Shown here: positions 45,050 through 55,384 of the stretch, piece after piece
Numbering within the stretch: the stretch's first letter is position 1
Layout of the letters: each line of letters begins with the position of its first letter
The notes under the pieces: model-generated
The model's input: the letters and a program-made list of their open reading frames with translations, nothing else
Told to the model about the DNA's origin: nothing
The model's database searches: none
Assembly (NCBI RefSeq): GCF_030811655.1
Contig: NZ_JAUSRE010000019.1
Span: forward strand, 1 to 64,000
Direction: 5' to 3'
Length of the DNA: 64,000 nucleotides
From: Pseudarthrobacter enclensis
Lineage (GTDB): Bacteria; Actinomycetota; Actinomycetes; Actinomycetales; Micrococcaceae
Position numbers and translations under genes: made by a program

Positions 45050-45622
45050 ATGACTGACGAACTTGCTGCCGACGCGGCACGCCCTGTCCCACCCCCGCAC
45101 CGCCCCCGCCGGGCAGTCCTGCTGTCTCTGTTTGCCGGGTTCGCGCTCTTCGCCTACGTCCTGGACCAGCTGACAAAACTCTGGGTCACTTCCACGATGG
45201 TCGAAGGGGAGCGCATTCCCGTGCTGCCGCCCCTTCTGCACTGGTACTTCATCCGCAATTCGGGTGCCGCGTTTTCCATTGGCGAGAATGTCACCTGGGT
45301 GTTTTCCATCATCATGGCCGGCGTGGCCATCGCGATCCTCTTCCAGGTCCGCAGGCTGGGCTCGGCCTGGTGGTCACTGGCCCTGGGACTGCTGCTTGGC
45401 GGCGCCCTGGGGAACCTGACGGACAGGCTCTTCCGGGAGCCGTCCTTCGGCCTGGGGCACGTGGTGGACTTCATCCAGCTCCCCAACTTCGCCATCTTCA
45501 ACATTGCCGACTCCGCCGTGGTGTCAGCCGTCGCCATCATCTGCATCCTGACCGTCCGGGGGATCGCCCTGGACGGAACCCGGCTCGGAAGCGGACACAA
45601 GGACAACCCTGGCCATGACTGA
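45050..45622 (+). CDS. lspA: lipoprotein signal peptidase
   Basis: Aspartyl protease of the membrane that removes signal peptides from prolipoproteins. 190 residues with four membrane helices. The catalytic pair is Asp140 (GHVVDF) and Asp154 (FNIADS); [13 protein letters not shown] and GNLTDRL are also conserved. The N-terminal 22 residues form a proline-rich extension. Overlaps the next gene by eight bases. Confidence 0.95.
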   Translation: MTDELAADAARPVPPPHRPRRAVLLSLFAGFALFAYVLDQLTKLWVTSTMVEGERIPVLPPLLHWYFIRNSGAAFSIGENVTWVFSIIMAGVAIAILFQVRRLGSAWWSLALGLLLGGALGNLTDRLFREPSFGLGHVVDFIQLPNFAIFNIADSAVVSAVAIICILTVRGIALDGTRLGSGHKDNPGHD

Positions 45623-46541
45623 ACGCATCGTCATCGCCGAAGAGTTTGGCGGAACGCGGGCCGACGCCGGCCTGGCGGGCATACTGGGGGTATCCCGTTC
45701 AGTGGCCGCGTCGCTGCTGGCCGAAGGCCACGTGCTGAACCGTGGCAAGGCGTTGGGAAAGTCGGCAAAGCTCGCCGCCGGCGACGTCCTGGACGTCACT
45801 GTTCCAGAACGGCGGGACCCGCTGGAAGTCGTGGAGGAAGTTGTGGAAGGCCTGAATATCCTGCTTGACGACGACGATTTCGTCGTCGTCGACAAACCGG
45901 TGGGCGTGGCAGCCCACCCCTCGCCCGGCTGGGTGGGGCCCACCGTGGTGGGCGGCCTGGCCGCCGCCGGGTACCGCATCTCCACATCGGGCGCCCCGGA
46001 GCGGGCAGGCATAGTCCACCGGCTCGACGTCGGAACCTCCGGCGTGATGGTGGTGGCCAAGTCAGAACGGGCCTACACAGCCCTCAAGCGGGCCTTCAAG
46101 GAGCGCACCGTGGACAAGGTGTACCACGCTGTGGTGCAGGGCCTCCCCGATCCCCTGGCCGGAACCATCGACGCCCCCATTGGCCGCCACCCGGGTCATG
46201 ACTGGCGCTTTGCCGTCATTGAGGACGGACGCCCCTCGGTAACGCATTACGAAGTCCTGGAAGCATTCGGCAAGGCCAGCCTGGTGGAAGTCCACCTGGA
46301 AACCGGCCGTACGCATCAGATCCGGGTCCATTTTTCCGCTCTTCGGCACCCCTGCGCGGGTGACCTCACCTATGGCGCGGACCCCCGGCTTGCCGCCAAC
46401 CTCGGGCTTACCCGTCAGTGGCTGCACGCCCGGGAGCTCTCGTTTGACCACCCGGTCACGGGGGAGCGCGTCACGGTCACCAGTGACTATCCGCAGGACC
46501 TGGCCTACGCACTGGAAGTGCTGGAGTCGGGCCAGGCCTGA
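45615..46541 (+). CDS. RluA-family 23S rRNA pseudouridine synthase
   Basis: Protein of 308 residues with an N-terminal S4-like RNA-binding domain (about 10-75) and the pseudouridine synthase domain. The catalytic aspartate lies in [36 protein letters not shown] is a family motif. Position after lspA is conserved in many bacteria; RluD-type function is likely but not certain. Confidence 0.92.
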   Translation: MTERIVIAEEFGGTRADAGLAGILGVSRSVAASLLAEGHVLNRGKALGKSAKLAAGDVLDVTVPERRDPLEVVEEVVEGLNILLDDDDFVVVDKPVGVAAHPSPGWVGPTVVGGLAAAGYRISTSGAPERAGIVHRLDVGTSGVMVVAKSERAYTALKRAFKERTVDKVYHAVVQGLPDPLAGTIDAPIGRHPGHDWRFAVIEDGRPSVTHYEVLEAFGKASLVEVHLETGRTHQIRVHFSALRHPCAGDLTYGADPRLAANLGLTRQWLHARELSFDHPVTGERVTVTSDYPQDLAYALEVLESGQA

Positions 46542-46578
46542 CACGGTAGGGCTGGCCTGGCTGCGAGGGGGCAGCGCT

Positions 46579-46584
46579 TAGAAT
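46579..46584 (+). promoter_or_regulatory. -10-like hexamer for leaderless dnaE mRNA
   Basis: TAGAAT ends 6 bases before the GTG at 46591, with no ribosome site in range. The -35 region has no good match. Confidence 0.5.
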
Positions 46585-46590
46585 GGTGCG

Positions 46591-49500
46591 GTGAGTTCCA
46601 GCAATGATTCGTTTGTCCACCTGCACACCCACACCGAATATTCCATGCTGGATGGAGCCGCCCGCCTGGGTGAGCTGTTCGACGAGACCGAACGACTGGG
46701 CATGCCGGCCCTCGCCACAACCGACCATGGTTACCTGTTCGGTGCGTTCGACTTCTGGCAAAAAGCCCAGGCCAAGGGCATCAAGCCGATCATCGGCGTC
46801 GAAGCGTATGTAACGCCGGGTACGGCACGCACCGACAAGGAGCGCGTTCGCTGGGGCGATGAATCCCAGCGCAAGGACGACGTCTCCGGCGGTGGCTCCT
46901 ACACCCATATGACGCTCCTGAGCTATAACAACGTGGGCATGCGGAACCTCTTCCGCGCCTCGTCCATAGCCTCCCTCGACTCGGTGTTCGGCAAGTGGCC
47001 GCGGCTGGACCGGGAACTGCTCAATACCTATTCCGAGGGCCTGATCGCCACCACGGGCTGCCCGTCCGGCGAAGTGCAGACACGCCTGCGTCTGGGCCAG
47101 TACCGCGAGGCGCTTGAGGCCGCGGCGGAGTTCCGCGATATCTTCGGGGCGGACAACTACTTCTGTGAACTGATGGACCACGGGCTGGACATTGAGCGGC
47201 GGGTCACCGGTGACCTGCTGCGGCTGGCCAAGGACCTGAACCTTCCGCTGGTGGCCACGAACGACCTCCACTACACCCATGAACACGACGCCAAGGCGCA
47301 CGAGGCCCTGCTGGCCATCCAGTCCGGCTCGACCCTGCTGGAACCCACTTATGACAACGGTGGTTCCCGGTTCGCGTTCTCCGGCAGCGGCTACTACCTC
47401 AAGTCCCCGCGGGAGATGAGGGAGCTGTTCCGCGACCATCCCGACGCCTGCGACAACACACTGCTCATCGCCGAGCGCTGCGAGGTGTCCTTCAACACGG
47501 ACGCGAACTACATGCCGCGGTTCCCCTGCCCGCCCGGCGAGGATGAGACTTCCTGGCTGGTCAAGGAAGTGGACAAGGGCCTGAAGTACCGGTACCCCGG
47601 CGGCGTCCCCGATGAGGTGCGCAAACAGGCCGACTATGAGCTCGGCGTCATCACGTCCATGGGCTTCCCGGGATACTTCCTGGTGGTTGCGGACTTCATC
47701 AACTGGGCGAAGAACAACGGCATCCGGGTGGGGCCGGGCCGTGGCTCGGGTGCAGGCTCCATGGTGGCGTACGCCATGCGTATCACCGACCTGGACCCCC
47801 TGCGGCACGGGCTGATCTTCGAACGGTTCCTGAACCCGGACCGCGTCTCCATGCCCGACTTCGACGTCGACTTCGATGACCGGCGCCGTTCCGAGGTCAT
47901 CGACTATGTGACCCGCAAGTACGGCGACGAGCGTGTGGCGATGATCGTCACGTACGGCACCATCAAGACCAAGCAGGCGCTGAAGGACTCCTCCCGCGTC
48001 CTGGGCTATCCCTTCAGCATGGGGGAGACGCTGACCAAGGCCCTGCCGCCGGCGGTGATGGCCAAGGATATCCCGCTGGCTGACATCCAGAACCCGGAAG
48101 CCAAGCGCTACAGCGAGGCAGGAGACTTCCGGCAGCTGATCGCCACGGACCCGGAGGCTGCCAAGGTCTTCGAGACGGCGCTGGGCATTGAGGGCCTGAA
48201 GCGGCAGTGGGGCGTGCACGCGGCAGGCGTGATCATGTCCTCGGACCCCATCATCGACGTCATCCCCATCATGCGCCGCTTCCAGGACGGCCAGGTGATC
48301 ACGCAGTTCGATTACCCGACGTCCGAGGGACTTGGCCTGATCAAGATGGACTTCCTGGGCCTGCGGAACCTTACGATCATTTCCGACGCCCTCGAGAACA
48401 TCAAGATGAACCGCGGCATCGACCTGGACCTGGAAAACCTCGAACTTGACGACGCCGCGTCCTACGAGCTCCTGGCCCGCGGCGACACCCTGGGCGTGTT
48501 CCAGCTCGACGGCGGTCCCATGCGGTCGCTGCTCAAGCTGATGAAGCCTGACAACTTCGAAGACATTTCCGCCGTTCTGGCGCTGTACCGCCCGGGCCCC
48601 ATGGGCGCCAACGCCCACACCGACTATGCGCTGCGCAAGAACGGCATCCAGGAGGTCATCCCCATCCACCCGGAGCTGGAGGAGCCCCTCAAGGAAATCC
48701 TCGGCGGGACCTATGGCCTGATCGTGTACCAGGAGCAGGTCATGGCCGTGGCGCAGAAGCTGGCCGGCTACTCGCTGGGCCAGGCAGACATCCTCCGCCG
48801 GGCGATGGGCAAGAAGAAGAAATCCGAGCTGGACAAGCAGTTCGCCGGCTTCTCCCAGGGCATGCAGGACAACGGCTACTCCATGGAGGCCGTGAAAACC
48901 CTGTGGGACATCCTGCTGCCCTTCTCCGACTACGCCTTCAACAAGGCCCACTCCGCTGCCTACGGCGTGATCTCCTACTGGACCGCGTACCTGAAAGCAC
49001 ACTATGCGCCGGAGTACATGGCGGCGCTGCTGACGTCGGTGGGCGATGACAAGGACAAGTCCGCGATCTACCTCAACGAGTGCCGGCGCATGGGCATCAC
49101 CGTGCTTCCACCGGACGTCAACGAGTCCGCGCTCAACTTCACCCCGGTAGGCAACGACATCCGCTTTGGCATGGGCGCCATCCGCAACGTGGGCGTCAAC
49201 GCCGTGGAGGCCATGGTGGCCGCCCGCGAAAGCGAGGGCGCGTTCACCTCGTTCAAGGACTACCTGATGAAGGTCCCGGCCGTGGTCTGCAACAAGCGGA
49301 CCATCGAGTCCCTGATCAAATCAGGCGCCTTCGACTCGCTGGGCCACCACCGCCGTGCCCTGGCCATGGTCCACGAAGAGGCCATCGACTCCGTCATCAC
49401 CCTCAAGCGGAATGAGGCCATCGGCCAGTTCGACCTCTTCGCCGGGTTCGAGGACGCCGGGGAGGAATCGTCCTCCCTGAGCATAGAGATTCCGGACCTG

Positions 49501-50151
49501 CCGGAGTGGGAAAAGAAGGACAAGCTCTCCTTCGAGCGGGACATGCTGGGCCTGTACGTCTCCGACCACCCGCTGCAGGGGCTGGAAGGCCTCCTGGCCC
49601 AGCACGCCGAGATGAGCATCACCACCATCCTCGGCGAGGACGGTCCGCAGGACGGCGCCATCATCACCATCGCCGGAATGATCACGTCGCTGAGCAGGCG
49701 CATCGCCAAAGCCAGCGGCAACGCCTACGCCCGGGCGGAGGTGGAGGACCTGGGCGGTTCCATCGAAGTCATGTTCTTCGGCCAGGTCTACGGGCCCATC
49801 GCTTCGGTCCTTGCCGAAGACCTGATCGTGGTGGTGAAGGGCCGCCTGCAGAAGCGCGACGACGGCGCCATCACCCTGAACTGCATGGAGCTGTCCGTCC
49901 CGGACCTCAGCGAGGGGCTGCACGGGCCCCTGGTGATCACCATGCCCACCTTCAAGGCCACCGAAGCCGTGGTCACCGAGCTGGGTGATGTGCTGCGCAC
50001 CCACCGGGGCAACTCCGAAGTCCGGCTGCACCTGCAGGGCGACACCCGGACCGAAATCATGGGCCTGCCCGTCCACCTCCGGGTGAACCCCAGCCCGTCA
50101 CTGTTCGGCGACCTGAAGGTCCTGCTGGGCCCGGCCTGCCTGGACGCATAA
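46591..50151 (+). CDS. dnaE: replicative DNA polymerase III alpha subunit
   Basis: Main replicative polymerase of 1186 residues, matching DnaE1. N-terminal PHP domain (FVHLHTHTEYSMLDGAARL), catalytic aspartates in PDFDVDFDD (Asp423, Asp425), GRGSGAGSMVAY, then helix-hairpin-helix, OB-fold and C-terminal clamp/tau-binding parts. In actinobacteria the PHP domain provides proofreading. No intein or frameshift was found. Confidence 0.97.
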   Translation: MSSSNDSFVHLHTHTEYSMLDGAARLGELFDETERLGMPALATTDHGYLFGAFDFWQKAQAKGIKPIIGVEAYVTPGTARTDKERVRWGDESQRKDDVSGGGSYTHMTLLSYNNVGMRNLFRASSIASLDSVFGKWPRLDRELLNTYSEGLIATTGCPSGEVQTRLRLGQYREALEAAAEFRDIFGADNYFCELMDHGLDIERRVTGDLLRLAKDLNLPLVATNDLHYTHEHDAKAHEALLAIQSGSTLLEPTYDNGGSRFAFSGSGYYLKSPREMRELFRDHPDACDNTLLIAERCEVSFNTDANYMPRFPCPPGEDETSWLVKEVDKGLKYRYPGGVPDEVRKQADYELGVITSMGFPGYFLVVADFINWAKNNGIRVGPGRGSGAGSMVAYAMRITDLDPLRHGLIFERFLNPDRVSMPDFDVDFDDRRRSEVIDYVTRKYGDERVAMIVTYGTIKTKQALKDSSRVLGYPFSMGETLTKALPPAVMAKDIPLADIQNPEAKRYSEAGDFRQLIATDPEAAKVFETALGIEGLKRQWGVHAAGVIMSSDPIIDVIPIMRRFQDGQVITQFDYPTSEGLGLIKMDFLGLRNLTIISDALENIKMNRGIDLDLENLELDDAASYELLARGDTLGVFQLDGGPMRSLLKLMKPDNFEDISAVLALYRPGPMGANAHTDYALRKNGIQEVIPIHPELEEPLKEILGGTYGLIVYQEQVMAVAQKLAGYSLGQADILRRAMGKKKKSELDKQFAGFSQGMQDNGYSMEAVKTLWDILLPFSDYAFNKAHSAAYGVISYWTAYLKAHYAPEYMAALLTSVGDDKDKSAIYLNECRRMGITVLPPDVNESALNFTPVGNDIRFGMGAIRNVGVNAVEAMVAARESEGAFTSFKDYLMKVPAVVCNKRTIESLIKSGAFDSLGHHRRALAMVHEEAIDSVITLKRNEAIGQFDLFAGFEDAGEESSSLSIEIPDLPEWEKKDKLSFERDMLGLYVSDHPLQGLEGLLAQHAEMSITTILGEDGPQDGAIITIAGMITSLSRRIAKASGNAYARAEVEDLGGSIEVMFFGQVYGPIASVLAEDLIVVVKGRLQKRDDGAITLNCMELSVPDLSEGLHGPLVITMPTFKATEAVVTELGDVLRTHRGNSEVRLHLQGDTRTEIMGLPVHLRVNPSPSLFGDLKVLLGPACLDA

Positions 50152-50166
50152 ACCGGGACGCCTGAC

Positions 50167-50216
50167 AAAGACGCGGTCGACGGCGGGAAGCACCTCCCGC
50201 CGTCGACCGCGTCTTT
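50167..50216. terminator. strong terminator after dnaE
   Basis: A perfect 22-bp stem (50167-50188 with 50195-50216) with a six-base loop; AAA/TTT at its ends serve both the dnaE and the convergent flavin reductase transcripts. Confidence 0.9.
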
Positions 50217-50240
50217 CATGCCCGGTTGGTGTTGCCGGGG

Positions 50241-50741
50241 TCAGATTTCGTAGTCGAGCGGCACCGGCTGCCCGTAGGCGCCGCCGTGGTACAGCAGGGG
50301 CGAGCCCTCGCCGCCTACCTGGCCGTCCACCACCTGGACCACCACCACCGCGTTGTTCTCGAACGAGAGCCTCATTTGCACCTCGCCGATCAGCCAGCCG
50401 GCAACATCCTTCAGGATGGGCACGCCGTGCGGTCCGATGTCCCAGTGCTTGCCTTCGAAACGGTTGCCTGGCCGGGCGAAGCGCGCGGCAAGCTCCTGGT
50501 TTTCCAGCCCCAGCATGTGTACGCCCAGGTACTGGGTGTTGGCCACGGCCGGCCACGACCTGGAACTGCGCGCCATGTTGAAGGTAAAACGCGGCGGCTT
50601 GGCGGACAGGGAGGCCACGGAGGTCGCGGTAAAGCCGTAGGGCTCATCCTGGTAGTTCACGGTGATGATGGCGACGCCCGCGGCGTGACGGCGGAACATC
50701 TCCCTGAACGTCTGCTCATAGGGCTCGCTGTTGTCGGTCAC
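50241..50741 (-). CDS. flavin reductase-like FMN-binding protein
   Basis: Protein of 166 residues with a split-barrel FMN-binding fold: MFRRHAAGVAIITV, GFTATSVASLSAKPP and MLGLENQELAARFA are typical of the HpaC/flavin reductase family. Likely NAD(P)H:FMN reductase supplying a monooxygenase not seen here. The GTG start at 50741 follows AGGAG; the much longer in-frame extension runs over the next gene and is not real. Confidence 0.88.
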   Translation of the reverse strand: MTDNSEPYEQTFREMFRRHAAGVAIITVNYQDEPYGFTATSVASLSAKPPRFTFNMARSSRSWPAVANTQYLGVHMLGLENQELAARFARPGNRFEGKHWDIGPHGVPILKDVAGWLIGEVQMRLSFENNAVVVVQVVDGQVGGEGSPLLYHGGAYGQPVPLDYEI

Positions 50742-50868
50742 CGGAACTCCTGCAGTAGGTGGCGTAATTCTCTCTCCAAGCGTATTGGTCCCCGGCGGTG
50801 GCGGGAAAACAGCCGGCGGCAGCAGTTCCGCCCCTGTCCTTGCAGGAACCTTTGTTAAGGTGTGTTGC

Positions 50869-51402
50869 ATGACAAACTTGGCCCGCCCTGCCCGGCGCCT
50901 GCTGCCTTGGTCCCTGCTGCTGGTTCCGGTGGTTGCGGGCATCCCGGCCGGCGTGCTGTGGTGGCTCCTTGCCCCGGGCGGATTGAACCTGATCACCCGG
51001 GATCCGGCGCTGGCTTCCGGTACCGCTCCCGTGGTGTGGCTGCCCCGCGACCTCACCCTGGCAGGCATCCTGCTGCTCGGCGGCTGCCTGCTTGCCGTGT
51101 TCCTGGCGGACGGCAGGCGTCCGTCACCGCAGGCGGCGCTCTTGACGGGCCTGGCGGGAGCGTTGGCCGGCAGCGTGGTGGCATGGGGAACAGGTATCCT
51201 CGTGGCCCGGCTCTTCGGTCCGGCCGTTGATACGTCCGCCAATGCCAGCCTTGCCTTCTCCTTGCGGGCGTGGCCGGTGCTGCTGCTCGGCCCCGCCGCC
51301 ACAGCCGTGTCGGTCTTCGTCCTGGAACTCGTGGGTACGGGCAGCACGAAGCCCGCGGCCGGCGATGCCGGACCTCCGGCCGGCCTAGGCGCCGTAAAAT
51401 AG
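50869..51402 (+). CDS. uncharacterised integral membrane protein
   Basis: Protein of 177 residues, no recognised family. Four hydrophobic segments at about 13-35, 60-80, 90-112 and 130-155, with short charged ends. The ATG at 50869 has TAAGGT 7 bases ahead, which could be a -10 element or a weak ribosome site. It ends just ahead of hisD; the short gap contains the hisD -10-like hexamer. Possibly DUF2567-like, a weak guess. Confidence 0.65.
   Translation: MTNLARPARRLLPWSLLLVPVVAGIPAGVLWWLLAPGGLNLITRDPALASGTAPVVWLPRDLTLAGILLLGGCLLAVFLADGRRPSPQAALLTGLAGALAGSVVAWGTGILVARLFGPAVDTSANASLAFSLRAWPVLLLGPAATAVSVFVLELVGTGSTKPAAGDAGPPAGLGAVK
51395..51400 (+). promoter_or_regulatory. -10-like hexamer for leaderless hisD mRNA
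   Basis: TAAAAT ends 6 bases before the GTG at 51407, with no ribosome site between. Confidence 0.55.
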
Positions 51403-51406
51403 TCCG

Positions 51407-52783
51407 GTGACCACTTCCCCCGACGTTCCCGCCCCCGTGACAGCCGCCGTCGACTTCCGCACCGTCGATCTTCGCGGCCGCGACCTGACCCTCGCCGCCC
51501 TCCGTGCCGCCGTTCCCCGCGCCAAGGGCCAGACCGTGGCCGATGCCGAGGACAAAGTCCTCCAGATCATTTCGGCCGTGCGCGGGCGGGGCTTCGCTGC
51601 CCTGTCCGAGCTGGCAGAGAGGTTCGACGGCGTTGCGCAGGAGCACCCGCTGGTCCCCACAGAAGCGCTCGCCAACGCCCTTGACCAGCTGGATCCTGCC
51701 GTGCGGGCCGCGCTGGAGGAGTCCATCAGCCGGGCACGGAAATTCGCCGACGGGCAGCGTCCGCGCAATGTCGACGTGGAACTGGGTGACGGCGCCGTGG
51801 TTAGCCAGAACTGGGTGCCCGTGGCGCGCGTGGGACTGTACGTTCCCGGCGGACTTGCGGTGTACCCCTCGTCGGTGATCATGAACGTGGTGCCGGCACT
51901 GGCGGCAGGGGTGGAATCAATTGCCCTGGCCTCGCCCCCGCAGAAGGAGTATGGCGGGCTGCCGCACCCCACGATCCTGGCCGCGGCTGCACTGCTGGGT
52001 ATCACGGAGGTCTACGCCATTGGGGGCGCCCAGGCCATCGCAGCCTTCGCTTACGGCATCGAAGCCAGCGCCGCCGGACCGGCCCTGGAACCGGTGGACG
52101 TGGTGACCGGACCGGGCAACATCTTCGTTGCCACCGCAAAGCGCCTGGTTAAGGGCGTGGTGGGAATCGATTCCGAGGCCGGGACCACGGAAATCGCCAT
52201 CCTGGCCGACGATTCCGCGCAGCCCGCGTTGGTTGCCGCGGACCTCCTCAGCCAGGCCGAGCATGATCCCAAGGCGGCGTCAGTCCTCATCACCGACTCC
52301 GAGGACCTTGCCACGGCTGTACGGGCCGAACTGGCGCTGCAGGCTGCAGCCACCAAGCACGCGGCCAGGGTACAGGAGGCGTTGTCCGGCCCGCAGTCCG
52401 GCGTGGTGCTGGTGGACGGCCTGGAGCAAGGGATTGCCGCCTGCGATGCCTACGCCGCCGAGCACCTGGAGATCATGACCCGGAACGCCGCGGCCGTGGC
52501 AGCGCGCATCCGCAACGCCGGCGCCATCTTCGTGGGCGACTACAGCCCCGTCAGCCTGGGGGACTACTGCGCGGGCTCCAACCACGTCCTGCCGACCAGC
52601 GGCACGGCCGCGTTCTCGTCCGGGCTGAACGTGACCACCTTTTTGCGCGCCATCCAGGTCATCAACTACAGCCGGGATGCACTGGCCGAGGTCAGTGGGC
52701 ACATCGTGAGCTTGTCCCGCGCGGAGGACCTGCCTGCCCACGGGGACGCCGTCACGGCGCGTTTCCCGGGCAGCAACGGGTGA
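51407..52783 (+). CDS. hisD: histidinol dehydrogenase
   Basis: Zinc enzyme of 458 residues catalysing the last two oxidations of histidine synthesis. Motifs: [54 protein letters not shown] and AEHLEIM. In many actinobacteria hisD leads a hisDCB operon, but here nrdR follows, so the gene is separate. Confidence 0.96.
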   Translation: MTTSPDVPAPVTAAVDFRTVDLRGRDLTLAALRAAVPRAKGQTVADAEDKVLQIISAVRGRGFAALSELAERFDGVAQEHPLVPTEALANALDQLDPAVRAALEESISRARKFADGQRPRNVDVELGDGAVVSQNWVPVARVGLYVPGGLAVYPSSVIMNVVPALAAGVESIALASPPQKEYGGLPHPTILAAAALLGITEVYAIGGAQAIAAFAYGIEASAAGPALEPVDVVTGPGNIFVATAKRLVKGVVGIDSEAGTTEIAILADDSAQPALVAADLLSQAEHDPKAASVLITDSEDLATAVRAELALQAAATKHAARVQEALSGPQSGVVLVDGLEQGIAACDAYAAEHLEIMTRNAAAVAARIRNAGAIFVGDYSPVSLGDYCAGSNHVLPTSGTAAFSSGLNVTTFLRAIQVINYSRDALAEVSGHIVSLSRAEDLPAHGDAVTARFPGSNG

Positions 52784-52786
52784 CAC

Positions 52787-52839
52787 TACTACATGTAGTA
52801 ATTACAGGATTGTTATTACCCCAAATATGCCCGTAAACT
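52787..52839 (+). promoter_or_regulatory. nrdR: nrdR promoter with NrdR-box-like palindrome
   Basis: A perfect 14-bp palindrome TACTACATGTAGTA (52787-52800) resembles NrdR boxes (consensus near ACACWATATMTWGTGT). It stands 9 bases ahead of TTGTTA (52810-52815), an 18-base spacer and TAAACT (52834-52839). Only one box is evident, whereas pairs are usual. Confidence 0.5.
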
Positions 52840-52921
52840 GAAGGATGCCACGGCATCGCCCCCCGGCGGTGCTGGTGGCTTCCAATGATGCTGCACGCTA
52901 CAAGCGAAAGGGGGGAACGCC

Positions 52922-53425
52922 ATGTACTGTCCGTTCTGCCGCAACCCCGACTCCCGCGTAGTGGACAGCAGGATGGCGGATGACGGTTCGGCCATCCGCC
53001 GCCGCCGGCAGTGTCCTGAATGCGGCCGCCGGTTCACCACCGTTGAGACCACCAGCCTGTCGGTGATCAAACGGTCCGGCGTGGGCGAGCCCTTCAGCCG
53101 CAGCAAGGTCATCAACGGCGTGCGCAAGGCCTGCCAGGGCCGCCCGGTGAGCGAGGATGACCTCGCTATGCTGGCCCAGGAAGTGGAAGAGCAGATACGC
53201 TCCTCCGGTGCCGCCGAAATAGACGCCCACGAGGTGGGGCTGGTGATCCTGGGGCCGCTGCAGAAGCTGGACAAGGTGGCGTACCTTCGCTTCGCCAGCG
53301 TGTACCAGGCGTTCGAGTCCCTCGAGGACTTTGAGACCGCCATCGCACTGCTGCGCCACGAGGCCGAGGAAGACGCCAAGGGCGCAGCCGGTGGGGCCAG
53401 GAACTCCGAGAAAAGCCCCCTCTAA
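52922..53425 (+). CDS. nrdR: ribonucleotide reductase repressor NrdR
   Basis: Zinc/ATP-cone repressor of ribonucleotide reductase genes, 167 residues. Zinc ribbon Cys3, Cys6, Cys31 and Cys34; ATP-cone domain from about 46 ([20 protein letters not shown]). The C-terminal 20 residues are variable. No nrd structural genes lie in this window. GGAACGCC is the only ribosome-site-like sequence ahead of the ATG. Confidence 0.96.
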   Translation: MYCPFCRNPDSRVVDSRMADDGSAIRRRRQCPECGRRFTTVETTSLSVIKRSGVGEPFSRSKVINGVRKACQGRPVSEDDLAMLAQEVEEQIRSSGAAEIDAHEVGLVILGPLQKLDKVAYLRFASVYQAFESLEDFETAIALLRHEAEEDAKGAAGGARNSEKSPL

Positions 53426-53428
53426 ACT

Positions 53429-53468
53429 CCGGTGGCGGCAGCGGAGGGGAAGCCGCAGCCGCCACCGG
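53429..53468. terminator. terminator between nrdR and ppgK
   Basis: An inverted repeat with arms CCGGTGGCGGC (53429-53439) and GCCGCCACCGG (53458-53468) plus an inner GCGG/CCGC stem, between convergent genes. No T run. Confidence 0.6.
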
Positions 53469-53476
53469 CACCACTC

Positions 53477-54280
53477 CTATTTGGACAGCTGGTGCTTGAT
53501 GGCAATTTCCAGCGCGGCCCCCACAATGCCTGCCTCGTTGCGCAGGACTGCCGGGACAATCGGGGTGCGCAGCTTGAGGTTGGGAAGATATTCGTCGGCG
53601 CGCTTCGAAATGCCGCCGCCCACGATGAACAGTTCCGGTGAGAACAGGAACTCCACGTGCGAGAAGTACCGCTGCAGGAGCACGCTGTACTCGTCCCAGG
53701 TCAGGCCGTCGCGTTCGCGGGCTACGGCCGATGCCTTCGATTCGGCGTCGAAGCCGTCAATTTCAAGGTGGCCAAGCTCAGCGTTGGGAACGAGTTTGCC
53801 GTCGAAGATGAACGCTGAGCCGATGCCGGTGCCCAGGGTGATCACCAGGACCGTGCCGGACACGCCCGCGCCGGCACCGTAGCGGGCTTCGGCCAGGCCG
53901 GCGGCATCAGCGTCGTTGATGACCTCCACGGGCCGGCCAAGACGGGCGGTGAGGAGGGCGTCGATGTCCGTGTCAAGCCAGCTCTTGTCCACGTTGGCGG
54001 CGGAGTGGACCACGCCGTGCTGGATGATGCCGGGGAAGGTCACTCCCACGGGCGAGCCGGCCTCGGGGGCCTCAGGGCGTGCCGAAAGCTCGGCCACCAC
54101 CAGAGCCACGGCCTCCGCGACGGCCTCGGGGGTGGCGGGCTGCGGGGTGGGTACGCGGAAGCGTTCGCCCAGGAGCTTGCCCTTCTTCAGGTCGACAATG
54201 CCGCCCTTGATGCCCGTACCACCGATGTCGATGCCGATCAGCGGTGCGTTCTTGTGCGACTTCTCGTCCTTCTTGGCCAA
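53477..54280 (-). CDS. ppgK: polyphosphate glucokinase
   Basis: ROK-fold kinase of 267 residues that phosphorylates glucose with inorganic polyphosphate (and often ATP), an actinobacterial hallmark. Starts of the fold [16 protein letters not shown], then [23 protein letters not shown] and [14 protein letters not shown]. It lacks the CxCGxxGCxE zinc motif found in the other ROK kinase. The TTG at 54280 preceded by GGAAT gives the usual length; a longer frame to 54379 is less likely. Confidence 0.92.
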   Translation of the reverse strand: MAKKDEKSHKNAPLIGIDIGGTGIKGGIVDLKKGKLLGERFRVPTPQPATPEAVAEAVALVVAELSARPEAPEAGSPVGVTFPGIIQHGVVHSAANVDKSWLDTDIDALLTARLGRPVEVINDADAAGLAEARYGAGAGVSGTVLVITLGTGIGSAFIFDGKLVPNAELGHLEIDGFDAESKASAVARERDGLTWDEYSVLLQRYFSHVEFLFSPELFIVGGGISKRADEYLPNLKLRTPIVPAVLRNEAGIVGAALEIAIKHQLSK

Positions 54281-54387
54281 TGGGATTCCGTTCTTAACAG
54301 GGGCGGGCAGGAAAACGGGCCAACATGGGTGGCCCATAACAGGTGTCCGGTCTGCACCGGCAGCCATGCCTGGGGGCATGGGATGAA

Positions 54388-55266
54388 CTACGGGAGGGTG
54401 AGGATCTCGGCGCCGGCCTCGGTGACCAGCAGGGTGTGCTCGAACTGGGCGGTACGCTTGCGGTCCCGCGTGACGACAGTCCAGTCATCGCTCCACATGT
54501 CCCACTCCACGGTGCCCAGCGTGAGCATCGGTTCGATGGTGAACACCATGCCGGTTTCGATCACTGTGTTGTAGGCAGGGGCGGCATCGTAGTGCGGGAT
54601 GATGAGTCCGGTGTGGAAGGCCTCCCCGACGCCGTGACCGGTGAAATCGCGGACCACGCCGTAGCCGAACCGTTTGGCGTAGGACTGGATGGCCCGGCCA
54701 ATGACATTGATTTCGCGGCCCGGAGCCACGGCCTTGATGGCCCGGTTCAGGGACTCCTGGGTGCGCTCCACCAGCAGCCGGGATTCCTCGTCCACGTCAC
54801 CCACCAGGAAGGTGTAGTTGGTGTCGCCGTGAACGCCGTTGATGTAGGCCGTGATGTCGATGTTGAGGATGTCGCCGTCCTGGACCACCGTGCTGTCGGG
54901 GATGCCGTGGCAGATGACCTCGTTCAGCGAGGAGCACAGGGATTTGGGGAACCCCCGGTAGCCGAGCGTGGACGGGTAAGCGTGGTGGTCCAGCAGGAAC
55001 TCGTGGCCCACCTTGTCCAGCTCATCAGTGGTGACACCTGGCTGGATGTGCTTGCCGACTTCCACGATGGCCTGTGCGGCGATCTTTCCGGCGACCCGGA
55101 TCTTTTCTATGGTTTCCGGGGACTTGACCTCGGAACCGGTGAATTTGGCTGGAGCTGTCTTGCCGACGTACTCCGGACGGGGGATGGACGCCGGAACGGG
55201 ACGCTGCGGACTCAGGGTACCCGGGGTGAGGGTGCCAATGGGTGCAGTCGAGGCAAGGGAAGGCAT
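54388..55266 (-). CDS. map: methionine aminopeptidase type I
   Basis: Removes N-terminal Met from new proteins. 292 residues, with an N-terminal extension of about 45 residues that includes PEYVGK, as in mycobacterial MapB. Metal ligands: Asp in NIDITAY and GDTNYTF, His in [11 protein letters not shown], Glu in FTIEPML and FEHTLLV. Start ATG 55266 directly follows a TATGAT hexamer and has no ribosome site. Confidence 0.95.
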   Translation of the reverse strand: MPSLASTAPIGTLTPGTLSPQRPVPASIPRPEYVGKTAPAKFTGSEVKSPETIEKIRVAGKIAAQAIVEVGKHIQPGVTTDELDKVGHEFLLDHHAYPSTLGYRGFPKSLCSSLNEVICHGIPDSTVVQDGDILNIDITAYINGVHGDTNYTFLVGDVDEESRLLVERTQESLNRAIKAVAPGREINVIGRAIQSYAKRFGYGVVRDFTGHGVGEAFHTGLIIPHYDAAPAYNTVIETGMVFTIEPMLTLGTVEWDMWSDDWTVVTRDRKRTAQFEHTLLVTEAGAEILTLP

Positions 55267-55272
55267 AGATTG

Positions 55273-55278
55273 ATCATA
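55273..55278 (-). promoter_or_regulatory. -10-like hexamer for leaderless map mRNA
   Basis: TATGAT (minus strand) ends 6 bases before the map ATG. A TTGTTA 19 bases further upstream could be the -35. Confidence 0.6.
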
Positions 55279-55384
55279 TAAGGCACCACAGAACGCCTAA
55301 CAACCGACAAGCGGGGAGGGCGCACGTAAGTGTTTGTGTTACGTGGGTCACCCCATGCGCCTGTCGCCGGAACGAGGAGCAACG

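Noticed and set aside
46477..49002. An 841-codon open frame on the minus strand across dnaE
   Set aside because: It lies wholly over a well-supported essential gene, its translation is low in complexity with no recognised domain, and long antisense frames are expected in GC-rich coding DNA.
50742..51347. An N-terminal extension of the flavin reductase by about 200 residues
   Set aside because: It would overlap the membrane protein gene on the other strand; GTG 50741 has a good ribosome site and gives the normal family length.
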